Assembly: GCA_964391865.1 (NCBI GenBank)
Contig: CAYMNQ010000002.1
Coordinates: forward strand, 186,001-250,000
DNA length: 64,000 nt
Direction: 5' to 3'
Source of the DNA: DASZQL01 sp964391865
Lineage (GTDB): Bacteria; Planctomycetota; Phycisphaerae; Phycisphaerales; UBA1924
A program made the position numbers and the translations under genes. A model generated the notes under the pieces. The model was not told the origin of the DNA. It saw nothing but the letters and a program-made list of their open reading frames with translations, and ran no database searches. Below, piece after piece: positions 35,733 to 43,944 of the stretch (position 1 is the first letter of the stretch; each line of letters begins with the position of its first letter).

Positions 35733-36728
35733 ATGCCGCATATGGACTCGGCTCGACCAACACTCCCGGCGCGCGAGCCGCGTGGGCACAAAGGCACCTT
35801 CGGCACCGTCGCCGTGGTGGGCGGGTGCGCGCACGAGCCGAGCTTGGACACCGGGCTTGACGGGTTGCGGATGCTGGGCGGGCCGTGCTTCAGCGCGCTG
35901 GCGGCGCTGCGGAGCGGATGCGGGCTGGCGCGCCTCGCGGTGCCGCGCCCGCTGGTGGATCACGCGCTCGCCGTCGCGCCGAGCGCGACGGGCATCGCGT
36001 TGGCCGTGGACGCGCGGGGCGACCTAGTGCCGCACCTCTCCGCCGCGGTGATGGATGATCTGGCGGCGAACGCGGACGCGATGATCGTTGGCCCGGGCAT
36101 GGGAATCAGCGACGGCGCCGCCGCGGCTGTGCTGCGCGCGATGGGTCAGGATTCCACGCCCGTGTTGCTCGACGCTGATGGCTTGAACAACCTCGCGGGG
36201 ATCGCGGAATTCTGGCGCGACTGCCGTGCGCCCGCGGTGCTGACGCCCCACCCCGGCGAGTTCCGCCGACTCGGCGCGGCGCTGTCCATCACTGCCGATC
36301 CGGCGAACGACGCGCATCGCCCCGCCGCCGCGGAGCAACTCGCGCAGAAGCTCGGCTGCGTGGTCGTGCTGAAAGGGGCTGCCACGATCGTCACGGACGG
36401 GCACCGCGCGTGGACGTACGACAAGCCCAACCCGGCGCTCGGCACGGCGGGGACGGGCGACGTGCTCGCCGGGCTGATCGCCGGGCTGATCGCGCAGCAC
36501 CACCGCCGACCGATCCTCGCGGGCGAGCGCACGATCACCAGCGAGAAGCTCGGAGAGCTGTCGCTCTTCGAGTGCGCGTGCGCGGCGGTGGCGGTGCACG
36601 CGCTCGCCGCGGAGCAGTGGACGGCGCGCCGGGGCGTCACCGGTGGGCTGTTGGCGACCGACCTGCTCGACGAGATCCCGGCGGCAGTGGAACGCCTGCG
36701 CGCGACGCGCCTCGCGGCAGGCCCGTAA
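35733..36728 (+). CDS. nnrD: ADP/ATP-dependent NAD(P)H-hydrate dehydratase
   Basis: A 331-residue ribokinase-fold protein of the YjeF C-terminal type. Motifs are GHKGTFGTVAVVGG, ADAMIVGPGMG, PVLLDADGLNNLAG, PAVLTPHPGEFRRLG, VVVLKGAATIV and GTAGTGDVLAGLIAGLIA. It repairs hydrated NAD(P)H by ATP- or ADP-driven dehydration. Many bacteria have it fused to the NnrE epimerase; here the epimerase half is absent, so the epimerase would be a separate gene. The downstream BatA/VWA gene begins nine bases after the stop, implying one transcript, perhaps from the lepB promoter. Confidence 0.92.
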   Translation: MPHMDSARPTLPAREPRGHKGTFGTVAVVGGCAHEPSLDTGLDGLRMLGGPCFSALAALRSGCGLARLAVPRPLVDHALAVAPSATGIALAVDARGDLVPHLSAAVMDDLAANADAMIVGPGMGISDGAAAAVLRAMGQDSTPVLLDADGLNNLAGIAEFWRDCRAPAVLTPHPGEFRRLGAALSITADPANDAHRPAAAEQLAQKLGCVVVLKGAATIVTDGHRAWTYDKPNPALGTAGTGDVLAGLIAGLIAQHHRRPILAGERTITSEKLGELSLFECACAAVAVHALAAEQWTARRGVTGGLLATDLLDEIPAAVERLRATRLAAGP

Positions 36729-36737
36729 GATTCGCGC

Positions 36738-38855
36738 GTGAATTGGCCCGCCGTCACATTCCTCGCGCCCCTCTCCGGCCTCGTTGCCGCGGGCGTGGCC
36801 GTCCCGGTGCTGCTGCTGTGGTACTTCCTGAAGCTGCGCCGCCGGCCCGTGCGGATCAGCTCCACCCTCCTGTGGCAGCAGGCGGTGCAGGACCTGCAGG
36901 TGAACGCACCGTTCCGCTGGCTGCGCCCGTCGTGGCTGCTGCTGCTGCAACTGCTGCTGCTGGCGGCGCTGGTCGGCGCGATCGCGCGGCCCGCGCTCGA
37001 CCTGCCGGGCGAGCCGCCCGAGCGGATGATTCTGGTGATCGACCGCTCCGCGTCGATGTCGGCCCGCGATGTGAGCGCGGGTCCGGGTGGGACCGACGAC
37101 ATTAACGTTGGCGCCGACCGCGTCACGCGCCTCGACGACGCCAAGCGACAGGCAAAGGAACTCGTGGCGCGCCTCAGCGGACGCTCGCGCGCCATGATCA
37201 TCACGATGGCGGCCCAGCCGGAAGTTGTGGCGAACTATTCGCGCGACCGCGGCGCGCTCGCCAACGCCATCGATGCGATCGTGCCGACCGACCAGCCCGC
37301 TGATCCCGGCGCGCTGTGGCGCGTGGTCGAGGCGTTCGCCGTCGGCGGGGACGAACGCGGCGGGGAAGCCGCGAATTCATCGATGGACCGCGCCGCCGTC
37401 GTGCTCTTCAGCGACGGTGCGATTCGGCGCACACCCGGCGTGGGTGCCGGGCCCGCGTCGCTCCGCTTCATCCGCTGCGCCCCGCCCGAGAGCGCCCCCG
37501 CCGACAACCTCGCGATCGTCGGCTTCAACGCGCGCCGGGCCTATGACGACCCCGCGACGGTGCAGGTGTTCACGCGCATTCAGTCCGTGAACAGTTCGAC
37601 GACGCCGATCGACGCCGCGCTGACGCTCAGCCTGAACGGAGAGGTGATCGACGGCTCGGCGATCACTCTCCCAACCGACGCGTCACCCGCCAAACCGGCG
37701 AGCGTCACGCGCACATTCAACTTCCAGAACACCGAGGGTGGCCTGCTCACCGCCGCCATCGCGCGGGGCGACGCGCTGCCCGCGGACAACTCGGCGTCGC
37801 TGCTGCTCCGCCCGCCCGGCGCGCCGCGGATTCTGCTCGTCCAGCCCAACGAGCCGAACGCGCGCGCGGACCAGGTGCTTGTCGACGGGCTCGGCTGGTT
37901 CAAACCGCGCGAGCTGGCACGCGTGCGCCTCGCGGAGTACGAGCGCGCTGCGGCAAGCACGGCGACGACCAATCCGAACCCCGGCGTGTTCGACTTGCTG
38001 GTCTTCGACCGCGTGCGCCCCTCGCGTCTGCCGCCGGCCGGGAAGCCCACGATGAGCTTCGGCGCGGGGCTGCCGCTGACGGGCCTGTCGGTCGAAGCGT
38101 ACGCGCCCGACGACCCGGCGGGCGCTTCGACGGGGTTCGCGTTCTGGCAGCGCACCCACCCGGTGATGCGCTATGTGTCGCTCAACGCCGTCACCGTCTT
38201 CAGCCCGCTGAAGGTGACGCCCCCGGCCGAGGGAGTGCGCGCCGACAGCGGGCCGATCACCTCCACCGTGCTCGCGTCGGGCGCGGGCGGGCCGCTGATC
38301 CTGCTGCTCGAAGGCGGCGCGCCGGCGGCGGGCGGCACGAGTGCGCGCCGGCTCGTCATCGGGTTTTCGCCGACCGACTCGTGGTGGTTCAAGGAGCTCA
38401 GCTTCCCGGTGTTCCTGAAGAATGCCGTGGACTATCTGACGCTGACGGGTGACGAGAGCGCCGGTCGCGGGTTCACCACCGTGGAAGCCGTAACGGTCGC
38501 GCCGATCGCGGGCGCGACGGACGTCACCGCGACCGGGCCGGAGACGCTCCGCCGCAAAGTCCCGCCAGAAGTCACGCCGCGTTTGACCCTCGGCATCCTG
38601 CCGCGAGCGGGCGTGTACGAACTCGCCGGCGCGACAGCGGCGGACAGCGACGTGCCGCGCGTGCCCGTCAACCTGCTCGACGATTGGGAGAGCCGCATCG
38701 GTTCGTCATCGAACATCGACGCGGGGGGGTCGAGCACGCCCGCGACGGGCATCGGCTCGGCGACACCGCGCGAAATCTGGCATTGGCTCGTCGCTCTCGC
38801 CGCCGGCTTACTGATGCTCGAGTGGCTGCTCTTCGCGTGGCGGATGCGTGTGTAA
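36738..38855 (+). CDS. BatA/von Willebrand factor A domain membrane protein
   Basis: A 705-residue protein. Two N-terminal membrane helices with the BatA-type motif between them (PVLLLWYFLKLRRRPVRISS; LWQQAVQDLQVNAPFRWLRP) precede a VWA domain with the MIDAS start VIDRSASMSARD, where Asp-x-Ser-x-Ser binds metal. A long periplasmic region and a C-terminal helix (WHWLVALAAGLLMLEWLLFA) follow. It is related to the Bat (aerotolerance) proteins that often act with MoxR ATPases, but neither MoxR nor other Bat genes are here. The start is GTG at 36738, placed before the first helix and nine bases after nnrD. Confidence 0.87.
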   Translation: MNWPAVTFLAPLSGLVAAGVAVPVLLLWYFLKLRRRPVRISSTLLWQQAVQDLQVNAPFRWLRPSWLLLLQLLLLAALVGAIARPALDLPGEPPERMILVIDRSASMSARDVSAGPGGTDDINVGADRVTRLDDAKRQAKELVARLSGRSRAMIITMAAQPEVVANYSRDRGALANAIDAIVPTDQPADPGALWRVVEAFAVGGDERGGEAANSSMDRAAVVLFSDGAIRRTPGVGAGPASLRFIRCAPPESAPADNLAIVGFNARRAYDDPATVQVFTRIQSVNSSTTPIDAALTLSLNGEVIDGSAITLPTDASPAKPASVTRTFNFQNTEGGLLTAAIARGDALPADNSASLLLRPPGAPRILLVQPNEPNARADQVLVDGLGWFKPRELARVRLAEYERAAASTATTNPNPGVFDLLVFDRVRPSRLPPAGKPTMSFGAGLPLTGLSVEAYAPDDPAGASTGFAFWQRTHPVMRYVSLNAVTVFSPLKVTPPAEGVRADSGPITSTVLASGAGGPLILLLEGGAPAAGGTSARRLVIGFSPTDSWWFKELSFPVFLKNAVDYLTLTGDESAGRGFTTVEAVTVAPIAGATDVTATGPETLRRKVPPEVTPRLTLGILPRAGVYELAGATAADSDVPRVPVNLLDDWESRIGSSSNIDAGGSSTPATGIGSATPREIWHWLVALAAGLLMLEWLLFAWRMRV

Positions 38856-38864
38856 GCACGAGAG

Positions 38865-38901
38865 CGCGTGCCGGGGCATGAGGCTCGGATCATGCCCCGG
38901 C
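38865..38901 (+). repeat. Conserved-loop hairpin (family A), strong stem
   Basis: GTGCC runs into arm GCCGGGGCATGA (38870-38881), loop GGCTCGGA (38882-38889), arm TCATGCCCCGGC (38890-38901): twelve perfect pairs. It starts nine bases after the BatA/VWA stop codon in the same orientation. There is no T-run, so it is not a standard intrinsic terminator. Confidence 0.88.
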
Positions 38902-39019
38902 TTCGATGTGAACGCGGGGCACGACCAAAGCCCCGCGACCCGATGCGCGGCTCGTACTGAGTACTGAATCCGCACGACTCGACGCGACGAAACCACGCCG
39001 CCGTTGTACGCTCGGGCTC

Positions 39020-40012
39020 ATGCCGCGTTCCTACTCCATGAGAGGCCTCTCGATGCCAAGCCGATCACCTATCGCCCGCGCCTCGTTCGCACTGATCGCC
39101 GCCGCCGCCGGCGCGTCGCCCGCGTTGGCGCAGCAATCGCCGGTGGACCCCGCGACCGGCAGCCGCGCTACTCCCGCGCCGCGCAGCGAGACCGGCCCGC
39201 TGGACTTCAAGCTGAACGCAGGCGGCACGTACACGTTCCAGTCGGATATCGACGACTCGAACGCCGACGTCTCGAGCGCCCGCACGGACCTGGGCTTCAA
39301 CATCGGGTGGAACGCCGCCGAGACGCTGCGCTTCGACCTGCTCATCGACGGCGAGCTCTCCTTCTACGACTGGAACAACGCCGCCGCGATTTTGCCAGGC
39401 GCGAGCGAACCGTTCGATGATCTTTTCAGCACGGGCCTGTCACTCGGCGCGCGCTGGCGCTTCAGCGACCCGTGGTCTCTCGCCGGCGGCGTGTTTGTCC
39501 GCTCGGGCTGGGAGAGCGGCGCGGACCTCGCCGACGGCATCACCGTCGGGGGCTTCGGAGCGGTGGGCTACCAGTTCACCCCGAACTTCAGCGTGCTGCT
39601 CGGCGCGGGCGTCACCAGCCGGCTCGACGACAACATCACGCCCTTCCCCTTCATCGGTTTCCGCTGGTTCATCAACGACAAGCTGCGCCTCACCAGCCGC
39701 GGGCTGGGGCTTGATCTCACGTACAGCGTCAGCGACGAATTCGACGTGACCCTCGGCGGCGGGCTCGACCGGCGTGAATACCGGCTCACCGAAGATCACG
39801 GGGCGCTGCCCGACGGCGTGGTCCGCGCCGACCGCGTGCCCATCGGCGTCGAGTTCGCGTGGAAGCCGGTTGAAGGTCTAAAGCTCGCGCTCACGGGCGG
39901 CGCGCTCGTCTACCAGCACTTCGAGTTCCTCAACGAGAACGGCGGGGAAGTCCTCGAAATCGAGACAGACCCGGCAGCGTTCGTGGGCGTGCGGGTGGAG
40001 TGGAGTTTCTGA
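39020..40012 (+). CDS. Exported protein, probable outer-membrane beta barrel
   Basis: Up to 330 residues. A signal peptide lies at SPIARASFALIAAAAGASPA with cleavage near ALA-Q; ATG at 39053 gives a more usual n-region. The mature part has alternating strands with aromatic ends (TYTFQSDIDD; LGFNIGWNAAETLRFDLLID; LSLGARWRF; FGAVGYQFTPNFSVLLGAGV) and ends VRVEWSF, a C-terminal Phe as in many outer-membrane proteins. It resembles DUF6268-like or OmpA-barrel-like hypothetical proteins. No function is assigned. Confidence 0.7.
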   Translation: MPRSYSMRGLSMPSRSPIARASFALIAAAAGASPALAQQSPVDPATGSRATPAPRSETGPLDFKLNAGGTYTFQSDIDDSNADVSSARTDLGFNIGWNAAETLRFDLLIDGELSFYDWNNAAAILPGASEPFDDLFSTGLSLGARWRFSDPWSLAGGVFVRSGWESGADLADGITVGGFGAVGYQFTPNFSVLLGAGVTSRLDDNITPFPFIGFRWFINDKLRLTSRGLGLDLTYSVSDEFDVTLGGGLDRREYRLTEDHGALPDGVVRADRVPIGVEFAWKPVEGLKLALTGGALVYQHFEFLNENGGEVLEIETDPAAFVGVRVEWSF

Positions 40013-40016
40013 GGAG

Positions 40017-40126
40017 ACTTGAGCCTTAAGGCTCGAGACGTGAGCATGAGCCGGCGGTCGCGCTCGTTACCGTAACTCAAGCATTCGCGACTCTGGCTCA
40101 AGAGTCAGAACTCATGTCTCAAGACT
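40017..40126. repeat. Two inverted period-7 arrays flanking a gene end
   Basis: Block 1 from 40017: ACTTGAG, CCTTAAG, GCTCGAG, ACGTGAG. Block 2 from about 40099: CAAGAGT, CAGAACT, CATGTCT, CAAGACT. The blocks are roughly reverse complements of each other in type. Block 2 contains the hscA stop codon (40112-40114) and encodes its last residues. Confidence 0.75.
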
Positions 40127-42136
40127 CTCTTTGATAGACACCTCGTGCATGCGCACCGACGCCTGATCGAGCGCTTCCTTCGCGCGGTGGAACTCGTTCG
40201 CGTCGACGCTGCGCCAGTCTGCCTCCGCGCGCGACACGAGTTCTCGCAACGCGCTCACCTTTGACTCCAGCTCCGCGCGGTAGTCCGGCGGCAGCTTCGC
40301 GCCGATTTTCGCCAGCCGGTCGCCGATCCATTTCAGGTCGAGCTTCGAGTTGGCGATGAGATCGACGACGCGGTGGCGCGTCATGTCGTCGCGCGCGTGC
40401 GTCAGGCTCTCGCGTTCGATGTGTTCGATCTCCTGGTTGGACAGGCCGTGGTTGGGCACCACCTGCAGCGACGCGCGTTTGCCGCTGCGTCGTTCGTGCG
40501 CGGAGACATTCAGGATCCCCGACGCGTCGACGAGGAACTCGACCTCCACCTGCGGGATGCCCGCGGGCATGGGCGGGACGCCGCGGAGGTGGAACACGCC
40601 CAGCGTGCGGCAGTCCTCCGCCATCTCGCGCTCGCCCTGCAGCACAGTCAGCTTGATCGATGTTTGCCCGTCGACGCTCGTCGAGAACATCTCGGTCGCG
40701 CGCGTCGGCACGGTCGAGTTCTTCGTGATGATCTTCGCGAACGCGCCGCCCGCGGTCTCGATCCCCAGCGACAGCGGGATCACGTCGAGCAGCAGCATGT
40801 CGAGGTTCGCGCCGGACATGATCGACGCCTGCACCGCCGCCCCGAGCGCGACGACCTCGTCCGGGTCCAGCGCGACATACGGCTCGCGCCCGAAGAACTC
40901 CCCCACCCGCCGGCGCACCAGCGGGATGCGAGTCGACCCCCCCACCATCACCACGCGGTCGATCTCTTTCGCGCTCAGCTTCGCATCGCGCAGCGCCCGC
41001 CTGCACAGCTCGATCGTTCGCTCGACCCACGCCCCGATCAGCCGCTCAAACTCTTCGCGCGTGATGACGCGGTGCAGCTCGGCGGAATCACGCTCGGAAA
41101 GCTCGATCTTCGCCGCCTCGGCGCGGTGGCGGAGGGACTGGAGAGCGGATTGGTCCTGCGTCGTGCGCACTTCATCCTGCGCCGGAAGTGCGGCAACGGC
41201 GGCGTGTCCCATCGAACCGCCGCCTTCATCCAGCGCGAGCCGCACGAGCATCTGGTCGACATCATCGCCGCCCAGGTGCGTGTCGCCCTTTGTCGCGAGC
41301 ACCTGGAAGAAATCCGCGCCGGGCGCGCTAGGATCGCTCGCGGCATCGCCCACGCCGGCACCCTCGCCCGCCGCGAGCCCCGAACGGGAGTGAGGGGTCT
41401 CTTCGCGCGGGATCACGCGCAGGATCGACACATCGAACGTCCCGCCCCCGAGGTCGAAGACCGCGATCGTCTCTTCCTGCTTTTGTTTGAGCCCGATGCC
41501 GTACGCGAGCGCCGCCGCCGTCGGCTCGTTGACGATGCGCACAACCTCCAGCCGCGCGAGCCGCCCGGCGTCGCGCGTCGCCTGGCGCTGCGCGTCATCG
41601 AAGTACGCCGGCACAGTCACGACCGCCTTCGTCACTTCGCAACCAAGCGCGCGCGACGCGCGATCTCTCAACTCGCGCAGGATCGCCGCCGACACTTCCT
41701 GCGGCGAGACCACCGCGCCGTCCGGCAGCCGCACCCGCGCCGTCGCGTTCGCCCCCTCGATCACCTCATACGGCAGGTACGCGAGGTCCGGCTCGGCATC
41801 GCGCCGCGAGCGCCCCATCAGCCGCTTCACGCTCGAGATGGTCCAGCCGGGAAACTCCGCCGCCCGCTCGCGCGCGACGAAGCCGATGGCCGCGGCCGAT
41901 GTCTTACGTCCTGCGTCCTGCGTCTTGGGCCGATCAGCTGTCTCCGCTGGCTCGCCGCACGTCGCACGCCGCACCCCACTTCCCTCATACCGCACCACGC
42001 TCGGCAGCAGCCCGCGCCCCATCTCATCCGCGATCACCCGCGGCGTGCCGCTCGCATCACACCACGCCACCAGCGAATTCGTGGTGCCGAGGTCGATGCC
42101 GATGATGGGCGGGGTTGAGGGAACCGGCGGGCTCAT
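40112..42136 (-). CDS. HscA-like Hsp70 chaperone
   Basis: A 674-residue protein. The nucleotide-binding domain has IIGIDLGTTNSLVAWCDA, VPAYFDDAQRQATRDAGR, IVNEPTAAALAYGI, IAVFDLGGGTFDVSIL and VMVGGSTRIPLVRRRVGEFF. The substrate domain (LLLDVIPLSLGIETAGG; QGEREMAEDCRTLGVFHLRG) is closer to HscA, the iron-sulphur assembly chaperone, than to DnaK. Three insertions are unusual: about 30 residues after LLPSVVRYEG, one after ILRVIPREE and one near LPAQDEVRTTQDQ. The first is encoded by a heptamer repeat array. No isc genes or HscB partner are in the window, so the specialised role is an inference. Confidence 0.85.
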   Translation of the reverse strand: MSPPVPSTPPIIGIDLGTTNSLVAWCDASGTPRVIADEMGRGLLPSVVRYEGSGVRRATCGEPAETADRPKTQDAGRKTSAAAIGFVARERAAEFPGWTISSVKRLMGRSRRDAEPDLAYLPYEVIEGANATARVRLPDGAVVSPQEVSAAILRELRDRASRALGCEVTKAVVTVPAYFDDAQRQATRDAGRLARLEVVRIVNEPTAAALAYGIGLKQKQEETIAVFDLGGGTFDVSILRVIPREETPHSRSGLAAGEGAGVGDAASDPSAPGADFFQVLATKGDTHLGGDDVDQMLVRLALDEGGGSMGHAAVAALPAQDEVRTTQDQSALQSLRHRAEAAKIELSERDSAELHRVITREEFERLIGAWVERTIELCRRALRDAKLSAKEIDRVVMVGGSTRIPLVRRRVGEFFGREPYVALDPDEVVALGAAVQASIMSGANLDMLLLDVIPLSLGIETAGGAFAKIITKNSTVPTRATEMFSTSVDGQTSIKLTVLQGEREMAEDCRTLGVFHLRGVPPMPAGIPQVEVEFLVDASGILNVSAHERRSGKRASLQVVPNHGLSNQEIEHIERESLTHARDDMTRHRVVDLIANSKLDLKWIGDRLAKIGAKLPPDYRAELESKVSALRELVSRAEADWRSVDANEFHRAKEALDQASVRMHEVSIKESLET
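41901..41998. repeat. Period-7 array inside the Hsp70 coding sequence, 14 heptamers
   Basis: From 41901 the plus strand reads GTCTTAC, GTCCTGC, GTCCTGC, GTCTTGG, GCCGATC, AGCTGTC, TCCGCTG, GCTCGCC, GCACGTC, GCACGCC, GCACCCC, ACTTCCC, TCATACC, GCACCAC with the phase kept. It encodes the low-complexity insertion (about 30 residues) between LLPSVVRYEG and AIGFVARERA, where HscA and DnaK have only a few residues. Confidence 0.75.
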
Positions 42137-42178
42137 GCGCCGGAAAGAATAGGGCAGCCGCGCGATCGCCGGGGCGGA

Positions 42179-42610
42179 TCACTTCGGGGCGCTTGGTACC
42201 GGTTCTCTGGCATGAATCTCGACCCCGTCGGGCAGTTTTCTGGAGCGAAACACATCCGCCGACAACGTCCCCGCGCCCGCCAGCCAGTCATCCTCGCCGG
42301 TCACATACGGCCGCGCAATCAGCTCCGCCCGGTCATACGGCTCGCGGTACATCGCGTCACGCAGGTACGCGCCGGGAAACGCCGTCGGCCCCGGCCCCAG
42401 ATACGCCGGGTTCTTCGTCACCTCGCTCGGCAGCGGCTCGAACAACTTCGAGAGTGACGAGAACTCGAGCGTGCCGTCCGCGTTGATGCGCAATGTCATC
42501 GGCGGCAACAACACCGGCTCGACTGCCGTCGTCGGCGCATTCGCCGGCCCCGGCCCCCCGGATCCCACGATCGCGCTCACAGTTATTAGGATCGCCGCTG
42601 ATCGGATCAT
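42179..42610 (-). CDS. Exported protein of unknown function
   Basis: A 143-residue protein with a signal peptide (MIRSAAILITVSAIVGSGGP, cleavage near ANA-P). The mature part is mostly polar with LRINADGTLEFSSLSKLFEP and a Tyr/Pro/Arg-rich middle. No family is recognised. The start at 42610 is chosen because GGGAGGA lies eight bases upstream; an earlier ATG at 42646 lacks this. It lies between hscA and the carbonic anhydrase gene on the same strand, but a terminator stands before it, so it has its own promoter. Confidence 0.65.
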   Translation of the reverse strand: MIRSAAILITVSAIVGSGGPGPANAPTTAVEPVLLPPMTLRINADGTLEFSSLSKLFEPLPSEVTKNPAYLGPGPTAFPGAYLRDAMYREPYDRAELIARPYVTGEDDWLAGAGTLSADVFRSRKLPDGVEIHAREPVPSAPK

Positions 42611-42677
42611 CACACGAATCCTCCCGCACTGGCGCGCCCGGATCAAGTGAAAGCGGCACTCGATCGCGCATCAAATG

Positions 42678-42709
42678 AAAAACACGGCCCGGTGTTTCGC
42701 CGAGCCGTG
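42678..42709 (-). terminator. Intrinsic terminator of the carbonic anhydrase gene
   Basis: On the minus strand a ten-pair stem (CACGGCTCGG/CCGGGCCGTG, one G-T) with loop CGAAACA is followed by TTTTT. It begins 29 bases after the carbonic anhydrase stop codon. It is the clearest rho-independent terminator in the window. Confidence 0.88.
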
Positions 42710-42737
42710 CGGAGTCTGTTGGTATTCAGGCAGTCAC

Positions 42738-43742
42738 TCAGCGATGCGGGTGCGCATCGCCGTGGTTGTCGTGCGCGTCGGCAGTCTTCGCCGCGGGCGC
42801 GGGCTGCTTGGGAGTCTGCGTGGTGGCGGGGGCGTTCGCGTGCGCCTTGCCGTGCCCGGTGCTCGGCGCGCCGGCGAGGATCTCGCCCTCCGCCGGGTGC
42901 CGACCGAGCCATTGCACCGCGCCGGTGTCAAGATCATACACCGCGCCGACAACCATCGCCTTGCCGTTCATCACCAGTTCGCGGACTTCGTCGCTGCGGG
43001 TGAAGAGATCGTCAATGCTCTGCCACACGTTCTGCTGGATGACCGCCTTGACCAGCGCTTCGTCCTTCAGGTCGGGGTACTGCTCCTTCACGAATTCGTA
43101 CGCCGGGATGATGTTGTCGACGAGCCCGGGGATGCTGCCGTGGACCGTGGCGCCGGAGCAGACCGCCTTCACCGCGCCGCACTTCGAGTGCCCCATCACC
43201 ACGATCAGCGGCGTGTTCAGGTGCCCCGCGCCGTACTCGATCGTGCCGATCTCGTCGCCGTCGGCGACGTTGCCCGCGACGCGGATGATGAACAGCTCGC
43301 CGATGCCGCGGTCGAAGAGCAGCTCGGGCGCGACGCGCGAATCCGCGCAGGTAAGGATGGTGGCGAACGGCTCCTGCCCCGACGCGACCGACTTCACGCG
43401 CAACGCGTCACGGTTCGGCCCGCTGGTGGTGCCGCTGATGAACCGCGAGTTCCCGTCGCGCAGGATCGTCAGCGCCAGCTCGGCGGCGGCGGGCGCCTTG
43501 TACGAGCCGGGCATCGCCGCGGCGGTGTGCGTCGGCGCGGTGGGAGTGGTCGGCGTCGTGGCCGCGGGCTTCGCCGTCGTTGCGGGCGTGCTGGTCATCG
43601 CGGGCTTCGCCGCGGGAGCCGCGGGGGAGTGAGCGGGGGCCGAGCCGTGCGAGCCTCCGCCGCTGCCCGCCAGCAGTGTGCCGGCGAGCGTCGCGAGCGC
43701 GAGAGTGCCGAAAGCGAGCTTCGTCAGGTGAGTCTGTGTCAT
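42738..43742 (-). CDS. Exported beta-class carbonic anhydrase with His-rich tail
   Basis: A 334-residue protein. An N-terminal signal (THLTKLAFGTLALATLAGTL) and a Thr/Pro/Ala-rich linker precede the beta-carbonic anhydrase domain. Zinc ligands are seen in ILTCADSRVAPE (Cys, with the Asp-Arg pair) and VVMGHSKCGAV (His and Cys), and GTIEYGAGHL is typical. It interconverts CO2 and bicarbonate, here outside the cytoplasm. The C-terminal 60 residues repeat Ala/Pro/Lys and end with HDNHGDAHPHR, a probable metal-binding tail not usual in the family. It is monocistronic and ends in a strong terminator. Confidence 0.92.
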   Translation of the reverse strand: MTQTHLTKLAFGTLALATLAGTLLAGSGGGSHGSAPAHSPAAPAAKPAMTSTPATTAKPAATTPTTPTAPTHTAAAMPGSYKAPAAAELALTILRDGNSRFISGTTSGPNRDALRVKSVASGQEPFATILTCADSRVAPELLFDRGIGELFIIRVAGNVADGDEIGTIEYGAGHLNTPLIVVMGHSKCGAVKAVCSGATVHGSIPGLVDNIIPAYEFVKEQYPDLKDEALVKAVIQQNVWQSIDDLFTRSDEVRELVMNGKAMVVGAVYDLDTGAVQWLGRHPAEGEILAGAPSTGHGKAHANAPATTQTPKQPAPAAKTADAHDNHGDAHPHR

Positions 43743-43944
43743 GTCAGGAATGCTCCGTGTCAGGTGCGCCAGCGACCCGGCAACGGCAGGCCGCGCTCCG
43801 CGAACTATCGGCCCGACCCGAAACCGGATTCACTACGATCCCCGCTCATCCTCGAAGTGCGCCCAGTCACGCCGCAGAAACCGGGGATCGTCTCTCGGCG
43901 TTCCGCACGGTCTAACGTCCGGGAACGGCTATTCTGTTCCCCCC

